In this document: positions 57,065 through 64,000 of the stretch, piece after piece
How positions within the stretch are numbered: the stretch's first letter is position 1
How the letters are laid out: every line of letters begins with the position of its first letter
Assembly: GCF_004340465.1 (NCBI RefSeq)
Contig: NZ_SLVV01000007.1
Coordinates: 280,746 to 344,745 of the forward strand
Source of the DNA: Mesobacillus foraminis
Lineage (GTDB): Bacteria > Bacillota > Bacilli > Bacillales > Cytobacillaceae
Length of the DNA stretch: 64,000 nt
Direction of reading: 5' to 3'
Notes under the pieces: generated by a model
Told to the model about the DNA's origin: nothing
Databases searched by the model: none
What the model saw: the letters and a program-made list of their open reading frames with translations, nothing else
Position numbers and translations under genes: made by a program

Positions 57065-57634
57065 ATGAAAAAAGTTGGTATACTCGGCGGAACCTTTAAT
57101 CCGCCTCACATTGGCCATCTCATCATTGCAAATGAAGTGCTTTCAGCTCTTTCGCTTGACAGCATTTGGTTTATGCCCAATCAGGAACCGCCGCATAAGC
57201 GGAAAGAGGGGGACGTTACCAATGAGCAAAGGGTAGAAATGCTGGAGCTGGCAATCAAGGGCCACCCATGTTTTCGGGTGGAAAGCATTGAACTGGAACG
57301 TTCAGGCCCCTCGTATACCTATGACACGATGAAACTTCTGACTGAACGGCATGGGGATAAAGAATTTTATTTTATCATCGGTGCGGACATGATTGAATAT
57401 TTGCCAAAGTGGCATAAAGTGGATGAATTGCAGAATCTGCTGACATTCGTGGGCGTCAACAGGCCAGCCTATAGCAGTGAAACCAAATATGATATTCTCT
57501 ATGTCGAATCCCCTATGATGGAGTTGTCATCAAGTTTGATCAGAAAGCGAATCGGGGATAACCAGACTATTCGATATCTGATTCCTGATTCTGTACGCCT
57601 TTATATAGAGGAGAATCAATTATATGGATCGTGA
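57065..57634 (+). CDS. nadD: Nicotinate-nucleotide adenylyltransferase
   Basis: Makes deamido-NAD from nicotinate mononucleotide and ATP. 189 residues: [20 protein letters not shown] (the GXXXPXX[HT]XXH nucleotidyltransferase motif) at the start, [11 protein letters not shown] near 40, [16 protein letters not shown] near 105 and the ISSS-type [11 protein letters not shown] near 155. It overlaps yqeK by 11 nt. Confidence 0.96.
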   Translation: MKKVGILGGTFNPPHIGHLIIANEVLSALSLDSIWFMPNQEPPHKRKEGDVTNEQRVEMLELAIKGHPCFRVESIELERSGPSYTYDTMKLLTERHGDKEFYFIIGADMIEYLPKWHKVDELQNLLTFVGVNRPAYSSETKYDILYVESPMMELSSSLIRKRIGDNQTIRYLIPDSVRLYIEENQLYGS

Positions 57635-58184
57635 AACGGCGTTAGCAGTGGTAAAAGAACAATTAACAGACCATCGCTATGTGCATACCGTGGGGGTAAT
57701 GGAGACGGCGATAAAACTGGCAGATAGGTATGGGGCCGATAGGAAAAAGGCCGAGCTGGCAGCGATTTTTCATGATTATGCCAAGTTTCGTCCAAAAGAT
57801 GAAATGAAAAGCATCATTGAAGAGCAACATATGGAAAAAGCACTGTTAGAATTCAATAGTGAACTTTGGCATGCTCCTGTAGGAGCCTATCTTGTTGAAA
57901 AGGAAGCTGGAATAAAAGATCCCGAAATCCTTGACGCTATACGCTACCATACGTCAGGAAGAGTCGGGATGACTTTACTGGATAAAATCATTTACCTCGC
58001 CGATTATATCGAACCTGGAAGGCATTTTCCCGGGGTTGATGAGGTGAGGGAAATGGCTAAGATGAATCTGGATCAGGCCCTGGTCCAGTCAGTGAAGAAT
58101 ACCATCGTTTTTTTAATGAAAAAAAATCAGCCGGTGTACCCTGACACCTTTTACACTTATAATGATCTTGCAAATAAGCTGTAA
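57624..58184 (+). CDS. yqeK: HD-domain bis(5'-nucleosyl)-tetraphosphatase YqeK
   Basis: 186 residues with metal ligands in [11 protein letters not shown] (His20), the HD pair in IFHDYAKF near residue 50, WHAPVGAYL near 81 and [14 protein letters not shown] near 125. YqeK proteins are symmetrical Ap4A hydrolases that limit alarmone level. The ATG lies inside the 3' end of nadD after GAGGAGAATCAATT. Confidence 0.94.
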   Translation: MDRETALAVVKEQLTDHRYVHTVGVMETAIKLADRYGADRKKAELAAIFHDYAKFRPKDEMKSIIEEQHMEKALLEFNSELWHAPVGAYLVEKEAGIKDPEILDAIRYHTSGRVGMTLLDKIIYLADYIEPGRHFPGVDEVREMAKMNLDQALVQSVKNTIVFLMKKNQPVYPDTFYTYNDLANKL

Positions 58185-58220
58185 GCAGCACACCCATTAC
58201 TATTTAGGAGGATTGATTGA

Positions 58221-58574
58221 ATGACTGACCGCCAATTGTTACAGACAGCGGTAAAAGCCGCAGATGATAAAAGGGCAGAGGATCTTATGGTCCTGAATAT
58301 GCGAGGAATCTCGTTAATCTCGGATTATTTTATTATATGCCATGGGAATTCTGATAAACAGGTCCAGGCAATTGCCCGTGAGATCAAAGAAAAGGCATAT
58401 GAAAACGGCTTTGAGGTTAAACGGATGGAAGGTTTTGATGAGGCAAGGTGGGTATTAATCGATCTGGGCGATGTCGTTGCCCATGTATTCCATCGTGACG
58501 AAAGAAGCTATTATAATCTCGAACGTCTGTGGGGGGATGCACCTCTTGAAAATATCCAGAGTGAATTGCAATGA
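58221..58574 (+). CDS. rsfS: Ribosomal silencing factor RsfS
   Basis: 117 residues of the Iojap/RsfS family (ISDYFIICHGNSDKQVQAIA; ARWVLIDLGDVVAHVFHRDE). It binds uL14 and blocks subunit joining in starvation. AGGAGGATTGATTGA precedes the ATG. Its stop overlaps the start of yqeM (ATGA). Confidence 0.95.
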   Translation: MTDRQLLQTAVKAADDKRAEDLMVLNMRGISLISDYFIICHGNSDKQVQAIAREIKEKAYENGFEVKRMEGFDEARWVLIDLGDVVAHVFHRDERSYYNLERLWGDAPLENIQSELQ

Positions 58575-59323
58575 CCTACGGTAAGTTTGCCTATCTTTAC
58601 GATACGCTGATGGAGGATGTTCCCTATAATGAGTGGGTAAACTGGGTACAGCGCATATCAGCAAAACATGGAATGACCGGGGTCAAGTTAATGGATTTAG
58701 CCTGCGGGACTGGACAGCTTTCCATCCAGTTCTCCCTGGCCGGCTTCGAGGTTGCAGGCGTAGATTTGTCAGAGGATATGCTGGCTGTTGCACAAGCCAA
58801 AGCGGATGCCCAAGGCCTTAAAATCCCTTTTTTTCAGCAGGATATGACAGAACTGGATGGCCATTATGAGGCATATGACATCATCGGGATATTTTGTGAT
58901 TCACTGAATTATCTGAGGGAGCCCTTGGATATTGAGAAAACATTTGCAGGCGTTCATCGGCATTTGGCAGATGGCGGGTTGTTTTTCTTTGATGTTCATT
59001 CTTTGCATAAAATGGATCATATTTTTACAGACGGCCCTTTTACATTAAATGATGAGGACATCTCCTACATCTGGAACAGCTTTCCCGGCGACCAGCCCCA
59101 CAGTGCAGAGCATGAACTGACCTTTTTTGTACTGGATGAAAAGACAGGCATGTATGATCGGGTAGATGAGCTTCACTATCAGCGGACGTTTGAAATTTCG
59201 TTCTACACAAACCTTCTTGAAAAGCTCGGATTCGAACTCCTCGAGATCAGTGCGGATTTCCTTCCTTCAGAGCCTGGTTCTGAATCAGAACGGATTTTGG
59301 TCGCAGCCCGGAAAAAAGAATAA
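58571..59323 (+). CDS. yqeM: Class I SAM-dependent methyltransferase YqeM
   Basis: 250 residues: SAM motif I MDLACGTGQLSIQF near residue 41, acidic motif VAGVDLSEDMLAVAQAKA near 58, and IIGIFCDSLNYL near 100. The target is unknown. It overlaps rsfS by 4 nt and ends the plus-strand yqe cluster at a bidirectional terminator. Confidence 0.92.
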   Translation: MTYGKFAYLYDTLMEDVPYNEWVNWVQRISAKHGMTGVKLMDLACGTGQLSIQFSLAGFEVAGVDLSEDMLAVAQAKADAQGLKIPFFQQDMTELDGHYEAYDIIGIFCDSLNYLREPLDIEKTFAGVHRHLADGGLFFFDVHSLHKMDHIFTDGPFTLNDEDISYIWNSFPGDQPHSAEHELTFFVLDEKTGMYDRVDELHYQRTFEISFYTNLLEKLGFELLEISADFLPSEPGSESERILVAARKKE

Positions 59324-59324
59324 C

Positions 59325-59371
59325 AAAAAAACCAAGCGGCAAAAGTTTTTATATGGCCGCTTGGTTTTTTA
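59325..59371. terminator. Bidirectional terminator between yqeM and comER
   Basis: AAAAAAACCAAGCGGC pairs with GCCGCTTGGTTTTTTT around a loop of about 15 nt; both strands have strong T-runs. Confidence 0.92.
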
Positions 59372-59408
59372 TTTATTTCAGCAGGATTAATCTGCCTTTA
59401 TGGAGAAA

Positions 59409-60233
59409 TTAATCATGACCGAACTGTTCCCTCGATCTGGCAAGGTCCTCTTCAAACTTCCAGTGTGTTGCTGCAAATAAATGCTCAAACATTTCCCCTA
59501 TTTCACTCTCCAGCACTTTGATGCCCTCTCCTGTTATCCCTCCCTTTACACAAACCTTTTCTTGCAGTGTGGGAAGGGTGTAAAATTCCTTTCTCAGCAG
59601 CTCTCCCATCCCAATAAGCATTTCGCTCGAAAGTTTTGTTGCCGTTTCATAATCAATCTCTGTTTGTTTGACGGCAGCAAGGATAAACCTTTGGGTTAAA
59701 TAGCTGAAGAAAGCAGGCCCGCAGCTGACGATATCGGATGCAACTCTTGTGATATTCGGATTAATCTCGACCGGACTGGATATGGAACTGAATATGCGGC
59801 TAATTTCTTTTTTCCATTCCCCGCTGCAATTTTCTCCGTAGGTGATGAGGGAAACGCCGGCAAGGGCCCTATTGGTGATGCTGGGAATCGCCCTGGCTAC
59901 GGAACAGGATAGAACAGACTCCAGCTGTAAAACACTAATTGGACTGGTAATGGAAATGACACATTTTTCTCTGTTAAGCATTCCTTTGATATCTTCCAAA
60001 ACCTCGTATACATTATGCGGTTTTACGCAAACAAAAATAACGTCGGCTTTGTCCGCGACTTCTGCTGCGCAAGATCCTATCGTTATCCCCGGAAAGACCT
60101 TCTTTAATTCCACCGCTTTCGAAAAAGTCCTGTTTGTAATGATTAATGAAGAAGGGGAAACGGCATTCCCATCAATCAGGGCCTCAGCCAAAATTCTCCC
60201 CATATTTCCGGTGCCAATAATCCCAATTTTCAA
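59409..60233 (-). CDS. comER: ComER, pyrroline-5-carboxylate reductase-like protein
   Basis: 274 residues with an N-terminal Rossmann motif (IGIIGTGNMGRILAEALI), VFVCVKPHNVYEVL near 70 and the C-terminal P5CR dimerisation domain (VSCGPAFFSYLTQRF, GITGEGIKVLE). It is divergent from comEA, as in B. subtilis. Dispensable for competence; in some Bacillus it affects sporulation and biofilm. Whether it reduces P5C is unproven. Confidence 0.93.
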   Translation of the reverse strand: MKIGIIGTGNMGRILAEALIDGNAVSPSSLIITNRTFSKAVELKKVFPGITIGSCAAEVADKADVIFVCVKPHNVYEVLEDIKGMLNREKCVISITSPISVLQLESVLSCSVARAIPSITNRALAGVSLITYGENCSGEWKKEISRIFSSISSPVEINPNITRVASDIVSCGPAFFSYLTQRFILAAVKQTEIDYETATKLSSEMLIGMGELLRKEFYTLPTLQEKVCVKGGITGEGIKVLESEIGEMFEHLFAATHWKFEEDLARSREQFGHD

Positions 60234-60329
60234 GTCTCTTCCCTCCTTCTTGCAGGCTCCATGACTTTCTCCTAAAACTTATGTAGCTCCCGATGAAAAT
60301 ATGACTTAAAGAAAAGGTGAGGTTTTATT

Positions 60330-60968
60330 ATGACAGACTGGTTAAAAGAGCATAAAGTTTATTTGCTGGCAGCGGCGCTACTGGCAGCTGTCCTTCTGTA
60401 TCCTTATTTATTTAATTCCGAGGAGGAGGAAGTAAGGGATCTTCCAGAGGAATGGTCTGTTGAAACAAAGGATGAGGGAAAAGCTCAGGCCAAAGAGAAA
60501 CCTGGGCAGGAAAATGAAGTCTCCGTTCCAATGATGGCAGATATTAAGGGGGCCGTTAAAAAGCCTGGTGTTTATGATGTACATCAGGGAGAGCGAGTAA
60601 TTGATCTCATCGAAAAGGCAGGAGGGCTGACAAACAAAGCCGACACTGCTTCTATAAATTTTGCTATGAAGATTGGTGACGAAATGGCTATTTATATCCC
60701 AGAGAAAGGAGGTCAAGGCCCGCCTGCAGGACAAATCCCCGTATCCGGCGGGGGAGAGAGTACGGGTAGCAGTCAGAAGGTTAATTTGAATTCTGCATCA
60801 GCAAGCGAGCTGGAAACCCTGCCTGGCATTGGTCCCTCGAAATCAGCTGCCATTATCGAGTTCAGGGAAACCAGCGGAGCATTTAAAACAGTTGATGATT
60901 TAAAATTAATATCGGGCATTGGAGATAAGACATTTGAAAAGTTGAGGGAATTAATAACCGTTAAATAA
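60330..60968 (+). CDS. comEA: ComEA, competence DNA receptor
   Basis: 212 residues: one N-terminal transmembrane helix (about 10-28), an acidic linker, an SLBB oligomerisation domain (DIKGAVKKPGVYDVHQGERV near 70) and tandem helix-hairpin-helix DNA-binding motifs (NLNSASASELETLPGIGPSK and LISGIGDKTFEKLREL). It captures dsDNA outside the membrane and hands it to ComEC. AAAAGGTGAGG precedes the ATG. First gene of comEA-comEB-comEC. Confidence 0.96.
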   Translation: MTDWLKEHKVYLLAAALLAAVLLYPYLFNSEEEEVRDLPEEWSVETKDEGKAQAKEKPGQENEVSVPMMADIKGAVKKPGVYDVHQGERVIDLIEKAGGLTNKADTASINFAMKIGDEMAIYIPEKGGQGPPAGQIPVSGGGESTGSSQKVNLNSASASELETLPGIGPSKSAAIIEFRETSGAFKTVDDLKLISGIGDKTFEKLRELITVK

Positions 60969-61045
60969 AAAGGCAATGATTGCGGACAAACAGGGAAACG
61001 ATTAAACTGTAAAAGAAATAGGGATATATGAAAGGGGGAGTCAAT

Positions 61046-61495
61046 ATGGAACGCATTTCTTGGAATGAATTTTTTATGGCCCAAAGCCATCTTTTAGCTT
61101 TAAGGAGCACATGCACGCGGCTGGCTGTCGGAGCTACCATTGTCAGGGATAAAAGGATCATTGCAGGCGGTTATAATGGATCGATTGCCGGAGGGGATCA
61201 CTGCATTGATGAAGGCTGTTATGTTATTGATAATCATTGCGTCCGGACAATTCATGCAGAAATGAATGCATTGCTTCAGTGCGCCAAATTCGGCGTGCCG
61301 GCTTCAGACGCCGATATCTACGTTACACATTTTCCTTGCCTGCAGTGCTGCAAAGCTATTATCCAGGCGGGGATAAAGACCGTTTTTTATGCGCAGGATT
61401 ATAAAAACCATCCATATGCTATTGAACTGTTTGAAAAGGCAGGCATAAAACTGCAGCAAGTGGACAGCCGCGAAGTTGTTCTAAAAGACGCATGA
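61046..61495 (+). CDS. comEB: ComEB, dCMP deaminase family protein
   Basis: 149 residues with the zinc deaminase motifs HAEMNAL near residue 73 and PCLQCCKAIIQ near 100. In B. subtilis ComEB is not needed for DNA uptake itself, though it affects ComGA localisation; dCMP deaminase activity is expected from family. ATG 61046 follows AAAGGGGGAGTCAAT; an in-frame ATG at 61028 is inside or before that site. Confidence 0.95.
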   Translation: MERISWNEFFMAQSHLLALRSTCTRLAVGATIVRDKRIIAGGYNGSIAGGDHCIDEGCYVIDNHCVRTIHAEMNALLQCAKFGVPASDADIYVTHFPCLQCCKAIIQAGIKTVFYAQDYKNHPYAIELFEKAGIKLQQVDSREVVLKDA

Positions 61496-61496
61496 T

Positions 61497-63800
61497 ATGA
61501 AAGGTAAGCTTATCTATGCTGCAGCAGTTGCGTTAATCGGAATTTTTGCAGGGTTCCAAGAGTTTTACTTACACGCTTTGGTCTTTATCTTCTTTTGCAG
61601 CTACCTTTGCTATTCTGAAAAATTTTTCATTAAGCAGCTTGTTCCGCTTTTGGTGGTATTTATTATTTTTAGCGGGGCAGCCTTTCTGGAAAACAGCACT
61701 AGAAAAACAGCCCTTACAGGTGAGGAAAAAGATTTCCTGCTTTCACTGCCTGATGGCGTGCAGGTTGACGGGGATAAACTGACTGCCGGTGCGGTGATAA
61801 AACCTGATGGAGAGCGAATCATGCTGAATTATAAACTTCGTTCTCCTCAGGAGAAACAGCAGGTAAAAGAATCCCTTTACCCGGGAACCTGGTGCAGGGT
61901 GTCCGGTACTCTGAGAAAGCCTAATCAGGCCAGAAACCCTAATGCATTTGACTATCAACAGTATCTGCAGAACCAACATATTTTCTGGATTCTGAATGGA
62001 GATGTTCTGGATCTGCAAACTTGTGCTGAGAAAGAGGACGGGCTGCTGACGGCACTTAAAAAGGTGCGCCATAAGCAGGTAAACAGGCTGGAAGGGATTT
62101 TAACCAAAGAAAGCGGGGCAATCACGGCAGCTTTATTATTTGGGGACCGGAGACTAATGAATCCGGAAACCATCGAAAACTATGAGGCAACGGGAACTGT
62201 GCATTTACTGGCTATTTCAGGCCTGCATGTAGCGCTTCTTAGTGGAATGTGTTTCTATCTGTTGATTAAAGTTGGGGTGACCAGACAAAAAGCGGAATAT
62301 ATCCTCATGGCTGCTTTGCCTCTTTATGCTGTGCTCACAGGACTTGCCCCGCCTGTTAATAGATCCGTTATTATGCTGTTACTGTTTCTTCTTGCCAGAC
62401 GGTACAGGCTTCATTTATCTTCAATCGATGTACTATCCTCTGCTTTTTTGCTTCTAACATTCTTCTCACCCTCCATCATCTATGATCCGGGTTTTCAACT
62501 CTCTTTTTTAGTCAGCCTTTCTCTCATCCTTTCATCTGGAATGATCGCTCGATGCAGCCTGGCGCTATCCAAATTGACGGTCATTTCATTTATTTCACAG
62601 CTTTCTAGCATGCCTGTTATTTTAACCAATTTTTATGAGATTTCTGTCATTTCCATTTTAGCTAATCTAGTATTCGTTCCCTTATTTTCGTTTGTAATCC
62701 TGCCATTTGTCTTGATTGTCTATTTAGTGCAATTAACCATTCCATTAGCAGCCAGGCCTTTTCTGATGCTGCTGGAGGCCATTATCGACCTGACCAATCA
62801 ACTATCCTCCCGGTTCTCCGATTTTCCTGCGGCCACTATAATTACGGGGAAGCCTGCGCTGTGGTTATTGCTATTTTATATGGCATCTATTCTCGTCTTT
62901 TTCCTAAAATGGGAAAAGGGGAAGTCAAAAGCCCATATCCTGCTGGTTCTTGCCCCTTTCATTTTCCAAATTGCTTTTCCCTATGTTTCTCCTTATGGCA
63001 AAGTTGTCTTTATTGATGTTGGTCAGGGGGACAGCATCCTGATTCAGCTTCCAAATAATCAAGGAACTTACTTGATTGATACAGGCGGTACAATCGGGTT
63101 TTCAAAAGAGAAATGGCAGGTGAAGAGAAGGACATTTGAGACTGGGAAGGATATTTTGCTTCCTTACCTGAAGAGTGAGGGGATCAGGAAGATTGATAAG
63201 CTCGTTTTGACTCATGGTGATGCAGACCATATTGGAGGGGCTGCATCACTGCTAAAAGAACTGGAAATCGGGGAGATTCTGCTTCCGGTCTCAGCAGAAA
63301 GATCCAGTCTGGAAAAGGAGCTGTATACCCTCGCAAAAAGAAAGAAGATAGAATTTAAATCTATAAAAGCAGGTAAGTCCTGGGCTGCAGGGAATGCAGA
63401 TTTTATAGTAGTCAGCCCTGCATCTACCCAGGAGGATAAAAATGAAGGGTCGATCGTGCTGTGGGCAGCCTTTGGAGGGAAGACCTGGCTGTTCACTGGG
63501 GATATGGGGGAAAACGGGGAAAAACAGCTGTTAGAGAGGATTCCCGGCATAAAAGCTGACGTCCTGAAATTAGGGCATCATGGGAGCAAAACTTCCAGTT
63601 CGGAGCTCTTCCTGGACAGGATTGCCCCGAAAACGGCGATTATATCAGCCGGTCTTGAAAACAGGTACAATCATCCCCATGCTGAGGTCCTTTCCCGCCT
63701 TGAAAACAGGAAAATCCCGGTATATAGAACCGATCAGCACGGGGCAGTAATTTTTACGTTTAAAGATAAATCAGGAACGTTTCATACATGGCTTCCATAA
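61497..63800 (+). CDS. comEC: ComEC/Rec2 DNA uptake channel
   Basis: 767 residues. N-terminal helices and an OB-like DUF4131 domain are followed by the Competence domain (LFGDRRLMNPETIENYEATG, HLLAISGLHVALLSGM near 245) and a C-terminal metallo-beta-lactamase-like domain: FIDVGQGDSILIQLP near 507, THGDADHIGGAASLL near 572 and LKLGHHGSKTSSSELFL near 688. The HxDxDH motif appears intact, compatible with nuclease activity. It takes ssDNA into the cytoplasm. It starts 1 nt after the comEB stop. Confidence 0.96.
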   Translation: MKGKLIYAAAVALIGIFAGFQEFYLHALVFIFFCSYLCYSEKFFIKQLVPLLVVFIIFSGAAFLENSTRKTALTGEEKDFLLSLPDGVQVDGDKLTAGAVIKPDGERIMLNYKLRSPQEKQQVKESLYPGTWCRVSGTLRKPNQARNPNAFDYQQYLQNQHIFWILNGDVLDLQTCAEKEDGLLTALKKVRHKQVNRLEGILTKESGAITAALLFGDRRLMNPETIENYEATGTVHLLAISGLHVALLSGMCFYLLIKVGVTRQKAEYILMAALPLYAVLTGLAPPVNRSVIMLLLFLLARRYRLHLSSIDVLSSAFLLLTFFSPSIIYDPGFQLSFLVSLSLILSSGMIARCSLALSKLTVISFISQLSSMPVILTNFYEISVISILANLVFVPLFSFVILPFVLIVYLVQLTIPLAARPFLMLLEAIIDLTNQLSSRFSDFPAATIITGKPALWLLLFYMASILVFFLKWEKGKSKAHILLVLAPFIFQIAFPYVSPYGKVVFIDVGQGDSILIQLPNNQGTYLIDTGGTIGFSKEKWQVKRRTFETGKDILLPYLKSEGIRKIDKLVLTHGDADHIGGAASLLKELEIGEILLPVSAERSSLEKELYTLAKRKKIEFKSIKAGKSWAAGNADFIVVSPASTQEDKNEGSIVLWAAFGGKTWLFTGDMGENGEKQLLERIPGIKADVLKLGHHGSKTSSSELFLDRIAPKTAIISAGLENRYNHPHAEVLSRLENRKIPVYRTDQHGAVIFTFKDKSGTFHTWLP

Positions 63801-63853
63801 TATACTAAGGACTTAATCCTTTAAATCCTCAATCATACCATCATGCTTGATCC

Positions 63854-63889
63854 GACAAAGCAAAGAGACTGCATCGTGTCTGCAGTCTC
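63854..63889 (-). terminator. Terminator of yqzM
   Basis: A perfect 9-bp stem (GAGACTGCA/TGCAGTCTC) with a 7-nt loop; on the minus strand TTTGCTTTG follows. It may also help stop transcription from comEC. Confidence 0.7.
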
Positions 63890-63913
63890 CCATCAACCAA
63901 CTATGTAGCTGTC

Positions 63914-64000
63914 TTACCTTCCAATAACTTGAATGACAGTTGCAATGATGAACATCGTTGCAAAGAAACCAAAGGAAACGACGAATCCCATTCCGGAATC
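63914..64000 (-). CDS. yqzM: YqzM family small membrane protein, C-terminal part
   Basis: Only the last 28 residues are inside the window (DSGMGFVVSFGFFATMFIIA, then TVIQVIGR). This is the hydrophobic C-terminus of YqzM, a sporulation-era protein of about 44 residues encoded opposite to comEC in B. subtilis. The N-terminus is beyond base 64000. Role unknown. Confidence 0.85.
   Translation of the reverse strand, partial: DSGMGFVVSFGFFATMFIIATVIQVIGR

Noticed and set aside
60234-60329. ComK box between comER and comEA
   Set aside because: A-rich and T-rich patches are present, but no pair of AAAA-N5-TTTT motifs with correct spacing was found.

Overview
The window is a chromosomal segment of an endospore-forming, naturally competent-type Bacillaceae bacterium (Bacillus sensu lato; Mesobacillus or Cytobacillus-like is my guess from gene content and moderate GC, not a proven identification). 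Gene order follows the Bacillus subtilis stretch from safA/bofC through ruvAB, relA, hisS-aspS, alaS, greA, sigK, yqeH and comE almost gene for gene. I see no prophage, insertion sequence, CRISPR array, rRNA or tRNA.

Layout. 1-2.1 kb: the 3' end of a glycine-rich repeat protein (probably a spore coat assembly protein), a CotS-like kinase-fold coat protein and bofC. 2.2-6.7 kb: ruvA-ruvB-yrzS-queA-tgt-yajC (Holliday junction branch migration, queuosine tRNA modification, Sec accessory). 6.7-15.4 kb: membrane proteins yrzE, yrbG and spoVB, then comN, secDF, recJ, apt. 15.7-20.6 kb: relA, broken by one extra A in an A7 run, then dtd, the amidase yrvJ and small yrzK. 20.6-24.3 kb: a T-box leader, hisS-aspS and 6S RNA. 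24.4-34.8 kb: tcdA, rarA, cymR-iscS-mnmA, TPR protein yrrB, recD2, yrrD, yrzR, yrrI. 34.9-47.4 kb: a T-box leader, alaS, ireB-ruvX-yrzB, mltG, trmR-trhP1-trhP2-udk, greA, pbpI, yrrS, yrzA. 47.6-52.4 kb: mtnN, yrhC, a 1-kb cluster of micro-ORFs, an uninterrupted sigK and an M3 oligopeptidase. 52.9-64 kb: psd, sda with DnaA boxes, yqeG-yqeH-aroE-yhbY-nadD-yqeK-rsfS-yqeM, comER, comEA-comEB-comEC and the end of yqzM.

Themes. Much of the window is translation: tRNA charging (hisS, aspS, alaS, each led by a T-box), wobble and anticodon-loop modification (queA, tgt, mnmA, tcdA, trmR, trhP1/2), proofreading (dtd) and ribosome assembly or silencing (yqeH, yhbY, rsfS). A second theme is DNA repair and recombination (ruvAB, recJ, rarA, recD2). 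A third is sporulation (coat proteins, bofC, spoVB, sigK, sda). The fourth is competence (comN, comER, comE operon).

The most unusual parts are: (i) the block at 48.84-49.71 kb between yrhC and sigK, with a strong promoter, a 26-codon leader ORF, two tandem terminators built from the same stem, and four micro-ORFs including YrzI-type peptides; (ii) the relA frameshift; (iii) a terminator between greA and pbpI whose 3' arm contains the pbpI ribosome binding site; (iv) the hisS T-box, whose specifier is ambiguous; and (v) the 36-nt coding repeats at the left edge.
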